Assembly (NCBI RefSeq): GCF_025857195.1
Contig: NZ_CP109787.1
Coordinates: 1,491,501-1,555,500 of the forward strand
Length of the DNA: 64,000 nucleotides
DNA from: Leisingera thetidis
Lineage (GTDB): Bacteria > Pseudomonadota > Alphaproteobacteria > Rhodobacterales > Rhodobacteraceae
Direction of reading: 5' to 3'
Under the pieces are notes generated by a model. It did no database searches. It was not told where the DNA came from and saw only the letters and a list, made by a program, of their open reading frames with translations. Below, in pieces: positions 28,010-36,989 of the stretch. The translations under genes were made by a program, and so were the position numbers. The stretch's first letter is position 1. Each line of letters starts with the position of its first letter.

Positions 28010-28279
28010 GGCACTCTCCGCTGGTGGTGAGCCACGAGACTACGCCCAGAACAGCCGGGATTGAACCGCTGCCGCGCAGACCGGTGCAGATTTCCGGAAA
28101 TTTTCTGCGACGGACATTTGCCGGGACGGCGTTTGCTTTCTATGGTCTGTTTACGTGGCGGCAGCTGAGGCGGGATGGTCCGGGCGCGCGGCGGGGTTTG
28201 GGTCCGGAACGGGCGGTATTGGTGCAGCGGTGTTTTGCCGGAAGACGCAAATTTTTGATTTTCATGAGGAATATGAAGC

Positions 28280-28834
28280 ATGGGCAATGATCCCAAAGTT
28301 GTCGGAGACATCCTGAAAGACAAGAAGATGACTGCCGCCTACATGGACTACTGCAAGCGGCGCTATTGCCTGAACGAGTTCATGTTCACCCAGAACAAGG
28401 GCAATCCGGAATCGCTCTGGACCCGTTACATGGACCAGAAAAAGGGCAAGGAGCCGGTCAATATCACCTCGAAGACCTATAATGCGGCCAAGGTGCTGGC
28501 AGAGAAGGGCGACTTCAAGAGCGGTGACTGGAAGAAGATCATCGAGACCGGCAAGAAAGAGGTCGTTCTTATGCTCAACAAGGATGTCATGGGCTTCACC
28601 GGCAGCGACGAATACAAGAAATACGTGGCCGAAAACCGGATGGGCGATCCCAAGAAGGCGGCCAAGCTGCTGGGAATCACCGATGTGAAGAAGCTGAAGG
28701 ATGTGATGGTCAATATCGCGGTGGACGACAAGAAAGCCGCCGAGAAGCTGTGGAAGGACCTGATGAAGAAGGAAAAGATCATCCAGGACTTCAAGACCAT
28801 CATGGGGAACCTGAAAAAGGCCGGGCTGGCCTGA
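28280..28834 (+). CDS. lysine-rich protein with RGS-like fold (hypothetical)
   Basis: A 184-residue soluble protein, about 20% lysine (36 Lys by count), no signal peptide or membrane segment. I do not know a named family. The first ~120 residues match the pattern of eukaryotic RGS domains as I recall RGS4: ILKDKKMTAAYMDYCKRRY aligns with LINHECGLAAFKAFLKSEY; SLWTRYMDQ with KIYNEFISV; PVNITSKT with EVNLDSCT; GDWKKIIETGKKEVVLML with a FDEAQKKIFNLM type helix; FTGSDEYKKYV with FLKSRFYLDL. This is an inference from memory. The remaining ~60 residues are helical and charged. RBS GAGGA precedes the ATG. It lies between a nucleoside hydrolase and mazG, with no G-protein nearby. Confidence 0.6.
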   Translation: MGNDPKVVGDILKDKKMTAAYMDYCKRRYCLNEFMFTQNKGNPESLWTRYMDQKKGKEPVNITSKTYNAAKVLAEKGDFKSGDWKKIIETGKKEVVLMLNKDVMGFTGSDEYKKYVAENRMGDPKKAAKLLGITDVKKLKDVMVNIAVDDKKAAEKLWKDLMKKEKIIQDFKTIMGNLKKAGLA

Positions 28835-28911
28835 AGCCTGAAGCTGTTGCCCGGCGGCGGGGCCGCCGGGGATTGAGCAGTTGGGGATAGATGAAGCCGC
28901 GGGCGGCGCGT

Positions 28912-29727
28912 TCAGGCGCGCTCGTCTGCTTTGACGTCGTCCCAGAGGGCGTCCATTTCCGCCAGATCGCTGTCTTCGGGGCGTTTGCCGCGGGCGGCAA
29001 GCTTGGCCTCGACGCCTTCGAAGCGGCGGGTGAACTTGGCGTTGGCGGCGCGCAGGGCGGCTTCGGGTTCGACTCCCAGGTGGCGGCCGAGGTTGGCCAT
29101 CACAAACAGGAGGTCGCCGAATTCCTCCTCGACTTCGGCGTGGGAGAGGCTGTCGCGGGCCTCGACCAGTTCGGCGCATTCCTCGTGGATCTTGGCGATG
29201 ACGTTGGCGGCGGAGGGCCAGTCAAAGCCGACGCGGGCGGCGCGTTTCTGCAGTTTGTAGGCGCGCAGCAGCGCGGGCAGGCCGATGGCGACGCCGTCGA
29301 GGGTGCCCTTTTGCGCCTTGTCCGCGCGTTCGGCGGCCTTGATCGCCTCCCAGTCGCGGGTCTGCTGTTCGGCGGATTTTTCGCGGCTTTCCTCCCCGAA
29401 CACATGCGGGTGGCGGGAGACCATCTTGTTGGACATGGTGGCGACCACGTCCTGGAAGGTGAAATGGCCGGCCTCCTGCGCCATCTGGGCGTGGAAGACG
29501 GATTGGAACAGCAGGTCGCCCAGCTCTCCCTTCAGCTCCTCCCAGGCGCCGCGGTCGATGGCGTCGGCAACTTCGTAAGCCTCTTCAATGGTATAGGGGG
29601 CGATGCTGGCGAAATCCTGTTCGATGTCCCAGGGGCAGCCGGTCTGCGGGTCGCGCAGGCGGGACATGATTTCCAGCAGACGCTCGATGCCTGCGGTTTC
29701 GTCGTGAATCAGATCTGTTTCGGGCAT
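28912..29727 (-). CDS. mazG: nucleoside triphosphate pyrophosphohydrolase MazG
   Basis: Housecleaning enzyme that hydrolyses (d)NTPs to NMP and pyrophosphate and can lower ppGpp. At 271 residues it has two MazG domains: the first with CPWDIEQDFASI and YTIEEAYEVADAI, the second with KIHEECAELVEAR and EFGDLLFVMANLGR carrying the EExxE-type metal ligands. It resembles E. coli MazG in length. It is divergent from the M20 amidohydrolase. Confidence 0.95.
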   Translation of the reverse strand: MPETDLIHDETAGIERLLEIMSRLRDPQTGCPWDIEQDFASIAPYTIEEAYEVADAIDRGAWEELKGELGDLLFQSVFHAQMAQEAGHFTFQDVVATMSNKMVSRHPHVFGEESREKSAEQQTRDWEAIKAAERADKAQKGTLDGVAIGLPALLRAYKLQKRAARVGFDWPSAANVIAKIHEECAELVEARDSLSHAEVEEEFGDLLFVMANLGRHLGVEPEAALRAANAKFTRRFEGVEAKLAARGKRPEDSDLAEMDALWDDVKADERA

Positions 29728-29789
29728 TGCGGCTCAGCTTGTTCCGGTGTCAGATGCATCATCCCGAGTCTGGAGCAGGAGTCCACCCC

Positions 29790-30956
29790 ATGCCGGTCGT
29801 GAACCGTATTGCCGATTATGCCGAAGAGATGAAGGCCTGGCGGCGGCATCTGCACCAGATCCCGGAGCTGGCGCTGGATCTGCCCAAGACCGCGGCATTC
29901 GTGGCGGAGCGGCTGCGGGAGTTCGGCGTGGATGAGCTGCACGAGGGGATTGCCAGGACCGGCATGGTGGCGATCATCAACGGGCAGGGGGCGGGCCCCA
30001 CCATCGGCCTGCGCGCCGATATGGATGCGCTGCCGATCCCGGAGGAGACCGGGGCGGCGTATGCTTCGGGCCACGCGGGCAACATGCATGCCTGCGGCCA
30101 TGACGGCCACACCGCGATGCTGCTGGGGGCGGCGAAATACCTGGCGGAGACGCGCAATTTCAAGGGCCGGGCGGCGCTGATCTTTCAGCCTGCCGAGGAG
30201 GCGATCGGCGGTGCGCGCATCATGGTCGAGGAAGGCATCATGGACCGCTTCGATATCGGCGAGGTCTATGCGCTGCACAATGCGCCCGGCCTGCCGGCGG
30301 GGCATTTCCTGACCACGCCCGGCGCCCTGATGGCGGCGGTGGATACCTTCCACATCCATATCAAAGGGCTGGGCGGCCATGGTGCCATGCCGCATGAGAC
30401 CCGCGATCCGGTGATGGCGGCCTGCGGCATGGCGCAGGCGATCCAGACCATCGTCAGCCGCAACCACCATACGCTGGAGGATCTGGTGGTCTCCGTCACC
30501 CAGATCCACACCGGCACCACCGACAACGTGATCCCGGACACCGCCTATATCAACGGCACCGTGCGCACCTTCAATCCGGAGGTGCAGAAGATGGTGAGGC
30601 GGCGGATGACGGAGATCGTGGCGGGGCAGGCGGCCAGCTATGGCGTCACGGCAGAGCTGGACTATGAGGTCGGCTATCCGGCGACATTCAATGATGCGGA
30701 GAAGACCGGTTTTGCGGTGGAGGTTGCCAGGGAAATCGCGGGCGAGGGCAATGTCGAGGCGGACGGCGGGCGCGAGATGGGGGCGGAGGATTTCGCCTAT
30801 ATGCTGCAGGCCCGGCCCGGATCCTATCTGTTCCTGGGGCAGGGGGAGTCTGCCGGGCTGCATCACCCGAAGTACGACTTCAATGACGAGATCGCCCCGG
30901 TGGGGGCGTCGTTCTTTGCCCGGCTGGTGGAGCGGGCGCAGCCTGCGGGCAGCTAA
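29790..30956 (+). CDS. M20 family amidohydrolase (hippurate hydrolase/IAA-amino acid hydrolase-like)
   Basis: A 388-residue zinc-dependent amidohydrolase. Metal ligands appear in GNMHACGHDGHTAML and FQPAEEAIGGA. The dimerisation/lid segment HIKGLGGHGAMPHETRDPV is typical of N-acyl amino acid hydrolases. Such enzymes cleave hippurate-like or N-acetyl amino acids. I start at the ATG at 29790. It precedes two ureohydrolase genes on the same strand (78 bases to the first), suggesting a shared role in breakdown of nitrogen compounds. Confidence 0.92.
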   Translation: MPVVNRIADYAEEMKAWRRHLHQIPELALDLPKTAAFVAERLREFGVDELHEGIARTGMVAIINGQGAGPTIGLRADMDALPIPEETGAAYASGHAGNMHACGHDGHTAMLLGAAKYLAETRNFKGRAALIFQPAEEAIGGARIMVEEGIMDRFDIGEVYALHNAPGLPAGHFLTTPGALMAAVDTFHIHIKGLGGHGAMPHETRDPVMAACGMAQAIQTIVSRNHHTLEDLVVSVTQIHTGTTDNVIPDTAYINGTVRTFNPEVQKMVRRRMTEIVAGQAASYGVTAELDYEVGYPATFNDAEKTGFAVEVAREIAGEGNVEADGGREMGAEDFAYMLQARPGSYLFLGQGESAGLHHPKYDFNDEIAPVGASFFARLVERAQPAGS

Positions 30957-31034
30957 GGGGCTGCACGGATGACAGGACCTGGCAAAGCGGGTATTTGATC
31001 AAAAGATAAAGCCGCAGAACAGGGATGCACCGCC

Positions 31035-32003
31035 ATGGCACTGGAAGACGCAAAACACATGATCGATCACGCCTTCACCCGCGAGGATCTGAAGGGGCTG
31101 AGTTTCGAGATCACCTTTGGCGGGGCCACGTCCTTTTTGCGCCGCAAATACACCAAGGACCTGGCCGGGGTGGATATTGCCGTGACCGGCGTGCCGTTTG
31201 ACCAGGCGGTGACCAACCGGCCCGGCACACGGCTGGGGCCGCGGGCGATCCGCGAGGCATCTGCCCTGCAAAGCCCGGACGAGCCCTATGGCTGGCCGCA
31301 TAAGCCGCTGAGCACGCTGGCAATTGCCGATTACGGCGATCTGGCCTTTGATCACGCCAATGTGCCGGAGTTTCCGGCAGCGCTGACAGACCATATCCGC
31401 GGCATTCTGGCGGCGGACACCGCCTCGGTCGTGCTGGGCGGCGATCACTACATCAGCTTTCCGATCCTGAAGGCCTATGCCGAGAAATACGGGCCGATCT
31501 CGCTCTTGCAGTTCGATGCCCATACCGACACCTGGCCGGACGACAACATGGACCGGGTGGATCACGGCACCATGTTCTACAAGGCGGTGAAGACGGGGAT
31601 CGTGGATCCCGCGACATCGGTGCAGGTGGGCATCCGCACCACCAATGAAGACACGCTGGGGTTCAATATCATCGATGCGCCCACGGTGCATGAGATCGGA
31701 CCCGTCGAGACAGCAAAGCGGATCAAGGCGATCCTGGGCGACCGGCCCGCTTACCTGACCTTTGACATCGATTGCCTGGACCCGGCCTATGCGCCGGGCA
31801 CCGGCACGCCGGTCTGGGGCGGGCTGACCTCGGCGCAAGCGGCGCGCATCCTGCGGGAGACCGCCGGCATCAATATCAAGGGCGGTGACGTGGTGGAGGT
31901 CTCTCCCCCCTTTGACACAAGTGGCGCAACTGCTATTGCCGGGGCACATGTGGCGACGGAGATCATCTGCCTTCTGGGCTGGAACATGAGAGACAATGAC
32001 TGA
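31035..32003 (+). CDS. speB: agmatinase-type ureohydrolase
   Basis: A 322-residue manganese ureohydrolase. Metal ligands: GGDHYISFP (His), QFDAHTDTW (Asp, His, Asp) and TFDIDCLDPAYAPGTGTP (two Asp). The segment HGTMFYKAVKTG and the VEVSPPFD motif match classical agmatinases, which turn agmatine into putrescine and urea. It overlaps the next ureohydrolase gene by 8 bases. The gene symbol is a family-level assignment only. Confidence 0.88.
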   Translation: MALEDAKHMIDHAFTREDLKGLSFEITFGGATSFLRRKYTKDLAGVDIAVTGVPFDQAVTNRPGTRLGPRAIREASALQSPDEPYGWPHKPLSTLAIADYGDLAFDHANVPEFPAALTDHIRGILAADTASVVLGGDHYISFPILKAYAEKYGPISLLQFDAHTDTWPDDNMDRVDHGTMFYKAVKTGIVDPATSVQVGIRTTNEDTLGFNIIDAPTVHEIGPVETAKRIKAILGDRPAYLTFDIDCLDPAYAPGTGTPVWGGLTSAQAARILRETAGINIKGGDVVEVSPPFDTSGATAIAGAHVATEIICLLGWNMRDND

Positions 32004-32943
32004 GTTCAATCAACCGATCAGCGGCAATGACCTGGCCCGGTTCTCGGGCCCGAACACCTTTATGCGGCTGCCGCAGGCGACCTCCCTGGAGGGGCTGGAT
32101 GTGGCGGTTCTGGGGGTTCCGATGGATATCGGCACGTCCTGGCGGTCCGGCACACGGTTCGGCCCCAAGCAGATCCGGGCCGAAAGCGCGATGCTGCGGC
32201 CCTACAACATGGCGACCGGGGCGGCGCCGTTCGACAGCCTGAACATTGCCGATATCGGCGATCTGGCGATCAACACGTTTTCGCTGCCGGATTCGCTCAG
32301 GATCATTCAGGACAGCTATGAGGCGATCCTGTCCGGCGGGGTGATTCCGGTGGCGATGGGCGGCGATCATTCGATCACCCTGCCGGTGCTGCGCGCGATT
32401 GCCAAGAAATACGGCCCCGTCGCACTGGTGCATGTGGATGCCCATGCGGATGTGAACGACGAGATGTTCGGCGAGCGCGAGACCCACGGCACCGTGTTCC
32501 GCCGCGCCTATGAGGAAGGGCTGATCGTTCCCGACAAGACCTATCAGATCGGCATCCGCGGCACCGGCTATGCGGCCACCGATTTCACGGAGGCGCAGAG
32601 CTGGGGCTTCCAGCATTTCCCGGCGGCGGAGCTGTGGGGGCGGCAGCTGCATCAGATGGGTGCGGAAATTCGTCGCGATATCGGCAATAGGCCGGTCTAT
32701 GTCAGCTATGATATCGATAGTCTTGACCCGGCTTATGCGCCGGGCACCGGCACGCCGGAAATCGGCGGGCTGACAACGCCGCAGGCACTGGAACTGATCC
32801 GGGCGCTGAAGGGGGTCAATATCGTCGGCTGCGACCTGGTGGAGGTGTCGCCGCCCTATGATCCCTCGGGCAACACCGCTTTGGTGGGGGCCAACCTGCT
32901 CTATGAGCTGCTGTGCGTGCTGCCGGGCGTGGTAATGAAATAA
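31996..32943 (+). CDS. second ureohydrolase (agmatinase family, guanidinobutyrase-like)
   Basis: A 315-residue paralogue. All metal ligands are present (GGDHSITLP, HVDAHADVND, SYDIDSLDP). The substrate region differs from its neighbour: NDEMFGERETHGTVFRRAYEEG, a pattern that recalls guanidinobutyrase/guanidinopropionase-type enzymes rather than agmatinase. It may hydrolyse 4-guanidinobutyrate, guanidinopropionate or another guanidino acid. Translation is probably coupled to the upstream gene (8-base overlap). Confidence 0.85.
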   Translation: MTEFNQPISGNDLARFSGPNTFMRLPQATSLEGLDVAVLGVPMDIGTSWRSGTRFGPKQIRAESAMLRPYNMATGAAPFDSLNIADIGDLAINTFSLPDSLRIIQDSYEAILSGGVIPVAMGGDHSITLPVLRAIAKKYGPVALVHVDAHADVNDEMFGERETHGTVFRRAYEEGLIVPDKTYQIGIRGTGYAATDFTEAQSWGFQHFPAAELWGRQLHQMGAEIRRDIGNRPVYVSYDIDSLDPAYAPGTGTPEIGGLTTPQALELIRALKGVNIVGCDLVEVSPPYDPSGNTALVGANLLYELLCVLPGVVMK

Positions 32944-33018
32944 GCGGTCCGGCCTCGAGCAGAAGGCCGGCGGAGGGCCGCGCGCAGGGAGGAGGCAAGG
33001 GGTGACCTTGAAACCGCA

Positions 33019-33462
33019 ATGAAGCGGCTGATGCTGTTCGGCTGGCTGGTGCTGGCCGCCGTGGTCGCCGTGCTGGGATTCATCCGGCTGGCGCCGAGCG
33101 ATCCGCTGGACTGGAATACCCAGCCGGAATTCACCGAGGACAAGGAATTCCGCGGCGGCGTGTTCCGGGTGGTGCGCAGCGGGCCGGACGGGCTGGAGCG
33201 GTTCCACCGGATTGCCAGCACCGCGCCGCGCACCAGCGTGCTGGCGGGCGGGCCCGAGGACGGCATGGTGACCTATATCACCCGCACACAGGTGCTGGGC
33301 TTTCCCGACTACACCACCGCGGCGCAGGACGGGGATCTGCTGAAAGTCTACGCCCGGCTGCGGTTCGGGCGCTCCGATCTGGGCGCCAACAGGGAGCGGA
33401 TCAACACCTGGCTGGCTGAATTGGACGGCTCCGCCCCGCGGGCCGCTGCCGCAGAGGAGTAG
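33019..33462 (+). CDS. DUF1499 family protein
   Basis: A 147-residue protein with an N-terminal hydrophobic anchor (LMLFGWLVLAAVVAVLGFI) and a periplasmic DUF1499 domain (PDGLERFHRIA, MVTYITRTQVLGFPDYTT, VYARLRFGRSDLGANRERI). The function of the family is unknown. It follows the ureohydrolase pair by 75 bases but is not an obvious part of that pathway. Confidence 0.85.
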   Translation: MKRLMLFGWLVLAAVVAVLGFIRLAPSDPLDWNTQPEFTEDKEFRGGVFRVVRSGPDGLERFHRIASTAPRTSVLAGGPEDGMVTYITRTQVLGFPDYTTAAQDGDLLKVYARLRFGRSDLGANRERINTWLAELDGSAPRAAAAEE

Positions 33463-33468
33463 CCAGAG

Positions 33469-33698
33469 GCTCCCGCCTGCTCGCGGGTCTTTGGAAAAGC
33501 CCCTCGCAGTTGGGCCGGGCGCCGCGCAAAGCGCGGCGCGGGCTTTTCCGCCGGGGCGGAAAAGCCTTGGATCTGCAGAGAAGCGCTTCCGGGGGCAAGG
33601 TCGGCCCCGGAAGACGCCTGTTCAATTGTGTTCATCCATGCCGCGTCAAGGGCAGGCCGCGCGTGGCCGCGCGGTGGCTGCGCCCCCCTTGACCCGGC
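33469..33698. repeat. dispersed intergenic repeat, copy C
   Basis: GGCTCCCGC start, then a 9-bp stem (33519-33539), a 12-bp stem GGCTTTTCCGCC (33541-33566), GAGAAGCGCTT, GGGGCAAGG, AAGACGCC, CGCGTCAAGGGCAGG and a closing CCCTTGACCCGG. The order of blocks is the same as in the copy at 20144. It lies between convergent genes. Confidence 0.65.
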
Positions 33699-33708
33699 GG
33701 CTGTGGAG

Positions 33709-34008
33709 TCAGAGTTCCGGCAGGTCCGATGTGCCGCCGGGTGAGTGCGGCAGCGGCTGCAGCGAGGCCGACAGGCAGCTGCTTTGCACCTCGCGCCACA
33801 TCGGCACGTTCAGCGACATCTGGCATTGCGCCATGAACATGCGCCCGTCGACCTGCAGGCAGCGCAACTCGCCCAGTTCCACCCGGGCGCCGGATTTGTC
33901 GGTGCAGTAGCAGTCGATGGTCTTGCCGCCCGGGCCGGCCACATCTGCCAGGGCGCTTTCGGAAGCAGCCATGAAAATGGAAACGACAAGGGCACTGGCA
34001 TGTTTCAT
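33709..34008 (-). CDS. secreted hypothetical protein with cysteines
   Basis: A 99-residue precursor with a signal peptide (MKHASALVVSIFMAASESALAD, cleavage after ALA). The mature part has five Cys (IDCYC, LRCLQ, AQCQM, SSCLS), suggesting disulfides in the periplasm. The family is not recognised. The dispersed repeat copy C ends ten bases after its stop codon. Confidence 0.7.
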   Translation of the reverse strand: MKHASALVVSIFMAASESALADVAGPGGKTIDCYCTDKSGARVELGELRCLQVDGRMFMAQCQMSLNVPMWREVQSSCLSASLQPLPHSPGGTSDLPEL

Positions 34009-34068
34009 GGCTCTAGCATATCACATGGGGGTCACTTGGCCAAAACATGAACAGCAATAGGCGCACCC

Positions 34069-35124
34069 ATGGTCCCCGAAGAACGGCTGGAACAGATCCT
34101 GCAGCGGTTTCAGTATCTTGAAGCCGCGATGGCGGATGGTGCCGGGGGCGGGGATATTGCTGCATTGGCCAAGGAATATTCGGGCCTGCGCCCGGTGGCG
34201 GAGCAGATCGGCGCCTACCGCAAGCTGCTGAGCGATCTGGAGGAGGCGGAGCTGATGCTGGCGGATCCGGATATGAAGGATCTGGCGGCGGAGGAGATCC
34301 CCGTGCTGAAGGCCGCGCTGCCGGCAGCCGAACAGGCGCTGCAGCTGGCCTTGCTGCCGCGGGATGCCGCCGACAGCCGCCCGGCGATGCTGGAGATCCG
34401 CCCCGGAACGGGGGGCGACGAGGCGGCGCTGTTTGCCGGCGACCTGCTGCGCATGTATCAGCGCTATGCCGAAGCGCAGGGCTGGAAGTTCGACATCATC
34501 GAGGAGCAGGCCACCGAGCTGGGGGGCATCAAGGAAGTGGTGGCCCATATCAAGGGCGAAAATGTCTTTGCCCGGCTGAAGTATGAATCCGGGGTCCACC
34601 GCGTGCAGCGGGTGCCGGCAACCGAGAGCGGCGGGCGGATCCATACCTCGGCCGCCACCGTGGCGGTTCTGCCGGAAGCCGAGGATGTGGATATCCACAT
34701 TGATGCGGGTGATCTGCGGATCGACACCATGCGGGCGTCCGGCGCGGGCGGCCAGCATGTGAACACCACCGATTCCGCCGTCCGGATCACCCACCTGCCG
34801 ACCGGCCTGGTGGTGACCAGCTCGGAGAAATCGCAGCACCGCAACCGCGAGATCGCCATGCAGGTGCTGAAGACGCGGCTCTATGATCTGGAGCGGCAGC
34901 GGATCGACAGCGAGCGCTCGGCGGACCGGGCGAGCCAGGTCGGCTCGGGAGACCGTTCGGAACGGATCCGCACCTATAATTTTCCGCAAGGGCGGATGAC
35001 CGATCACCGCATCAACCTGACGCTTTACAAGCTGGATCAGGTGATGGGCGGCGATCTGGAGGAGATCATCGAGGCGCTGACCGCGGACAACCAGGCGCGG
35101 CTTCTGGCCGAGATGGGGCAGTGA
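34069..35124 (+). CDS. prfA: peptide chain release factor 1
   Basis: Decodes UAA/UAG stops. The GGQ loop is [14 protein letters not shown] (~res 225) and the codon-recognition PxT-type region precedes it ([14 protein letters not shown]). 351 residues is normal. The prmC gene overlaps its stop (GTGA) or starts two bases after it, the usual RF1/methylase pairing. Confidence 0.97.
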   Translation: MVPEERLEQILQRFQYLEAAMADGAGGGDIAALAKEYSGLRPVAEQIGAYRKLLSDLEEAELMLADPDMKDLAAEEIPVLKAALPAAEQALQLALLPRDAADSRPAMLEIRPGTGGDEAALFAGDLLRMYQRYAEAQGWKFDIIEEQATELGGIKEVVAHIKGENVFARLKYESGVHRVQRVPATESGGRIHTSAATVAVLPEAEDVDIHIDAGDLRIDTMRASGAGGQHVNTTDSAVRITHLPTGLVVTSSEKSQHRNREIAMQVLKTRLYDLERQRIDSERSADRASQVGSGDRSERIRTYNFPQGRMTDHRINLTLYKLDQVMGGDLEEIIEALTADNQARLLAEMGQ

Positions 35125-35126
35125 AG

Positions 35127-35978
35127 ATGGCGGAGACGGCGGCACAGGCAATGGCGGCAGCAACGGCACGGCTGCTGGCGGCGGGGGTGCAGGACCCGGC
35201 GCGGGATGCGCGGGTGCTGCTGGCCCATGCCGCCCGCATCGAAGCCAGCCGGGTGACGCTGATTGCGCCCGAGGAACTGGCAACGGAAATTTCCGAACGC
35301 TATGAGCAGCTGATTTCCCTGCGGGCGGTGCGGGTGCCGGTGTCGCATCTGATCGGCGAACGGGAGTTTTACGGGCGCCGGTTCAAGGTCTCGCGCGATG
35401 TGCTGGACCCGCGGCCCGAAACCGAAATCCTGATCGAAGCTGCGTTGGCAGACCCCTACGCGCGGGTGCTGGATCTGGGGGTCGGTTCCGGCTGCATCCT
35501 GGTGACGCTTCTGGCGGAGCGGCAGGAGGCCACGGGGCTGGGTGTCGATATCAGCGCGGCGGCCTGCCTGCAGGCCAGCGCCAATGCGGTTCTGCACCGG
35601 GTCGAAGCGCGTGCGGATATCCAGCAATCGGACTGGTTCGAGGCCGTCGAAGGCACGTTTGACCTGATCGTCTCGAACCCGCCTTACATCGCGCTGGACG
35701 AGATGGAGGGGCTGTCAGCAGAGGTGCGCGGGCATGAGCCCGGAATTGCCCTGACCGATGGCGGCGACGGGCTGGGCGCATACCGGCGGATTGCGGCGGA
35801 GGCAGCAGCGCATCTGGCGCCCGGCGGGCGTGTCCTGCTGGAGATCGGCCCGGCGCAGGGGGCTGCGGTGGGCGCGCTGCTGGAAGCGGCAGGGCTGAGC
35901 GGCATTGCGGTGCTGCCGGATCTGGACGGGCGCGACCGGGTGGTGCGGGCGCATTCCGGCGCAAAGAGCGGTTTCTAG
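35127..35978 (+). CDS. prmC: peptide chain release factor N5-glutamine methyltransferase
   Basis: Methylates the GGQ glutamine of release factors. The SAM-binding motif is VLDLGVGSGCI and the catalytic NPPY motif is IVSNPPYI. The N-terminal helical domain (~80 residues) recognises the release factor. About 283 residues. A GTG at 35121 overlapping the prfA stop is an alternative start; I prefer the ATG at 35127. Confidence 0.95.
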   Translation: MAETAAQAMAAATARLLAAGVQDPARDARVLLAHAARIEASRVTLIAPEELATEISERYEQLISLRAVRVPVSHLIGEREFYGRRFKVSRDVLDPRPETEILIEAALADPYARVLDLGVGSGCILVTLLAERQEATGLGVDISAAACLQASANAVLHRVEARADIQQSDWFEAVEGTFDLIVSNPPYIALDEMEGLSAEVRGHEPGIALTDGGDGLGAYRRIAAEAAAHLAPGGRVLLEIGPAQGAAVGALLEAAGLSGIAVLPDLDGRDRVVRAHSGAKSGF

Positions 35979-36191
35979 CACGGAAATTCGTCTTTTCGAA
36001 AGAAAAATCATAGAAAACCCTATTGTACCCCTTGTCTGCGGTTTCGTAACATGGTTACTCAAGAGGAGCCGCTTCAGGAGAACGCTTCCAAGGCCTTCCC
36101 GCGGCATCAAGCCCAAAAAAGCTAGCGATCCGGCGCTGAGGCGCGCTGCACAGGGTCTACGGCGCATTAACTCAAGGCTTACGTTAGGCAT

Positions 36192-36881
36192 ATGAGATCG
36201 TCAAAATCACGTTCACGTTCCAAGTCGAACCGGAACCGCCCGAATGGCGCCAATGTGGTCAACCGGGTGTTCGACAGCTCCGGTCCCGAAGGCAAAGTGC
36301 GCGGGACCCCGCAGCAGATCATCGACAAGTACAACCAGCTGGCGCGGGATGCGCAGCTGAGCAATGACCGGGTTGCGGCGGAGAACTTCCAGCAGCACGC
36401 CGAGCATTACCTGCGGATGCTGAATGAAGCGCAGCGCGAGATCGACGCGCGCCGCGAGGAGCAGGAGCGGCAGAACCGCGAACGCCAGGCCGAACGCGAC
36501 CGCGAGCGGGCCGAGCGGCTGGAGCGCCAGGAGCGGGAAGCGTCCGCTGCAGCAGGGGCACCGGCAGGTGACCCGGCAGCCGCGCCGCAGCCCGAGGTGA
36601 TCGATCCGCGCGGCGACAACGGCAATGGCCAGGACAGCGGCCTGGTCGAAACGCCGGAGAGCCGGACGGCAGCGCCTGCCGAGACCCCGGCGGAACCTGC
36701 GAAAAAGGCACCGGCCCGCAAGCCCCGTGCCCGCAAGCCCGCGGACAAGGCAGAGGATGCCGCTGCGGCGGCGGAGGGCGGCGGCGATGCCGAAGCCAAG
36801 CCTGCACCGAAGAAAACCACCCGCTCGCGGGCCAAGCCCAAGCCCAAGGCTGAGGAAGGCCCCGCGGAAGCCGCTGAGTAA
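36192..36881 (+). CDS. DUF4167 domain protein, basic Ala/Lys-rich tail
   Basis: A 229-residue protein. The N-terminal 80 residues hold the DUF4167 domain: NGANVVNRVFDSSGPEGKVR, GTPQQIIDKYNQLARDA, and VAAENFQQHAEHY. A coiled-coil Arg/Glu stretch follows (REEQERQNRERQAERDRER), then a low-complexity Ala/Pro/Lys tail. The function is unknown. A separate, AT-rich promoter region (213 bases) lies upstream. A strong terminator follows. Confidence 0.88.
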   Translation: MRSSKSRSRSKSNRNRPNGANVVNRVFDSSGPEGKVRGTPQQIIDKYNQLARDAQLSNDRVAAENFQQHAEHYLRMLNEAQREIDARREEQERQNRERQAERDRERAERLERQEREASAAAGAPAGDPAAAPQPEVIDPRGDNGNGQDSGLVETPESRTAAPAETPAEPAKKAPARKPRARKPADKAEDAAAAAEGGGDAEAKPAPKKTTRSRAKPKPKAEEGPAEAAE

Positions 36882-36921
36882 GCGGCAGCCGCCGAACAGG
36901 CCATGCGGTAGCAGATCAGTA

Positions 36922-36959
36922 AAAAAGACCCCCGGCACCAATGGTCCGGGGGTCTTTTT
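36922..36959. terminator. bidirectional rho-independent terminator
   Basis: Stem AAAAAGACCCCCGG with a 10-base loop and the exact complement ending in a T run. It separates DUF4167 (plus) from the convergent pdxJ (minus); the A-run on one side and T-run on the other allow termination in both directions. Confidence 0.85.
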
Positions 36960-36989
36960 CTGGTCGGGGAAGGCCGGTGCAGAGGCGGG

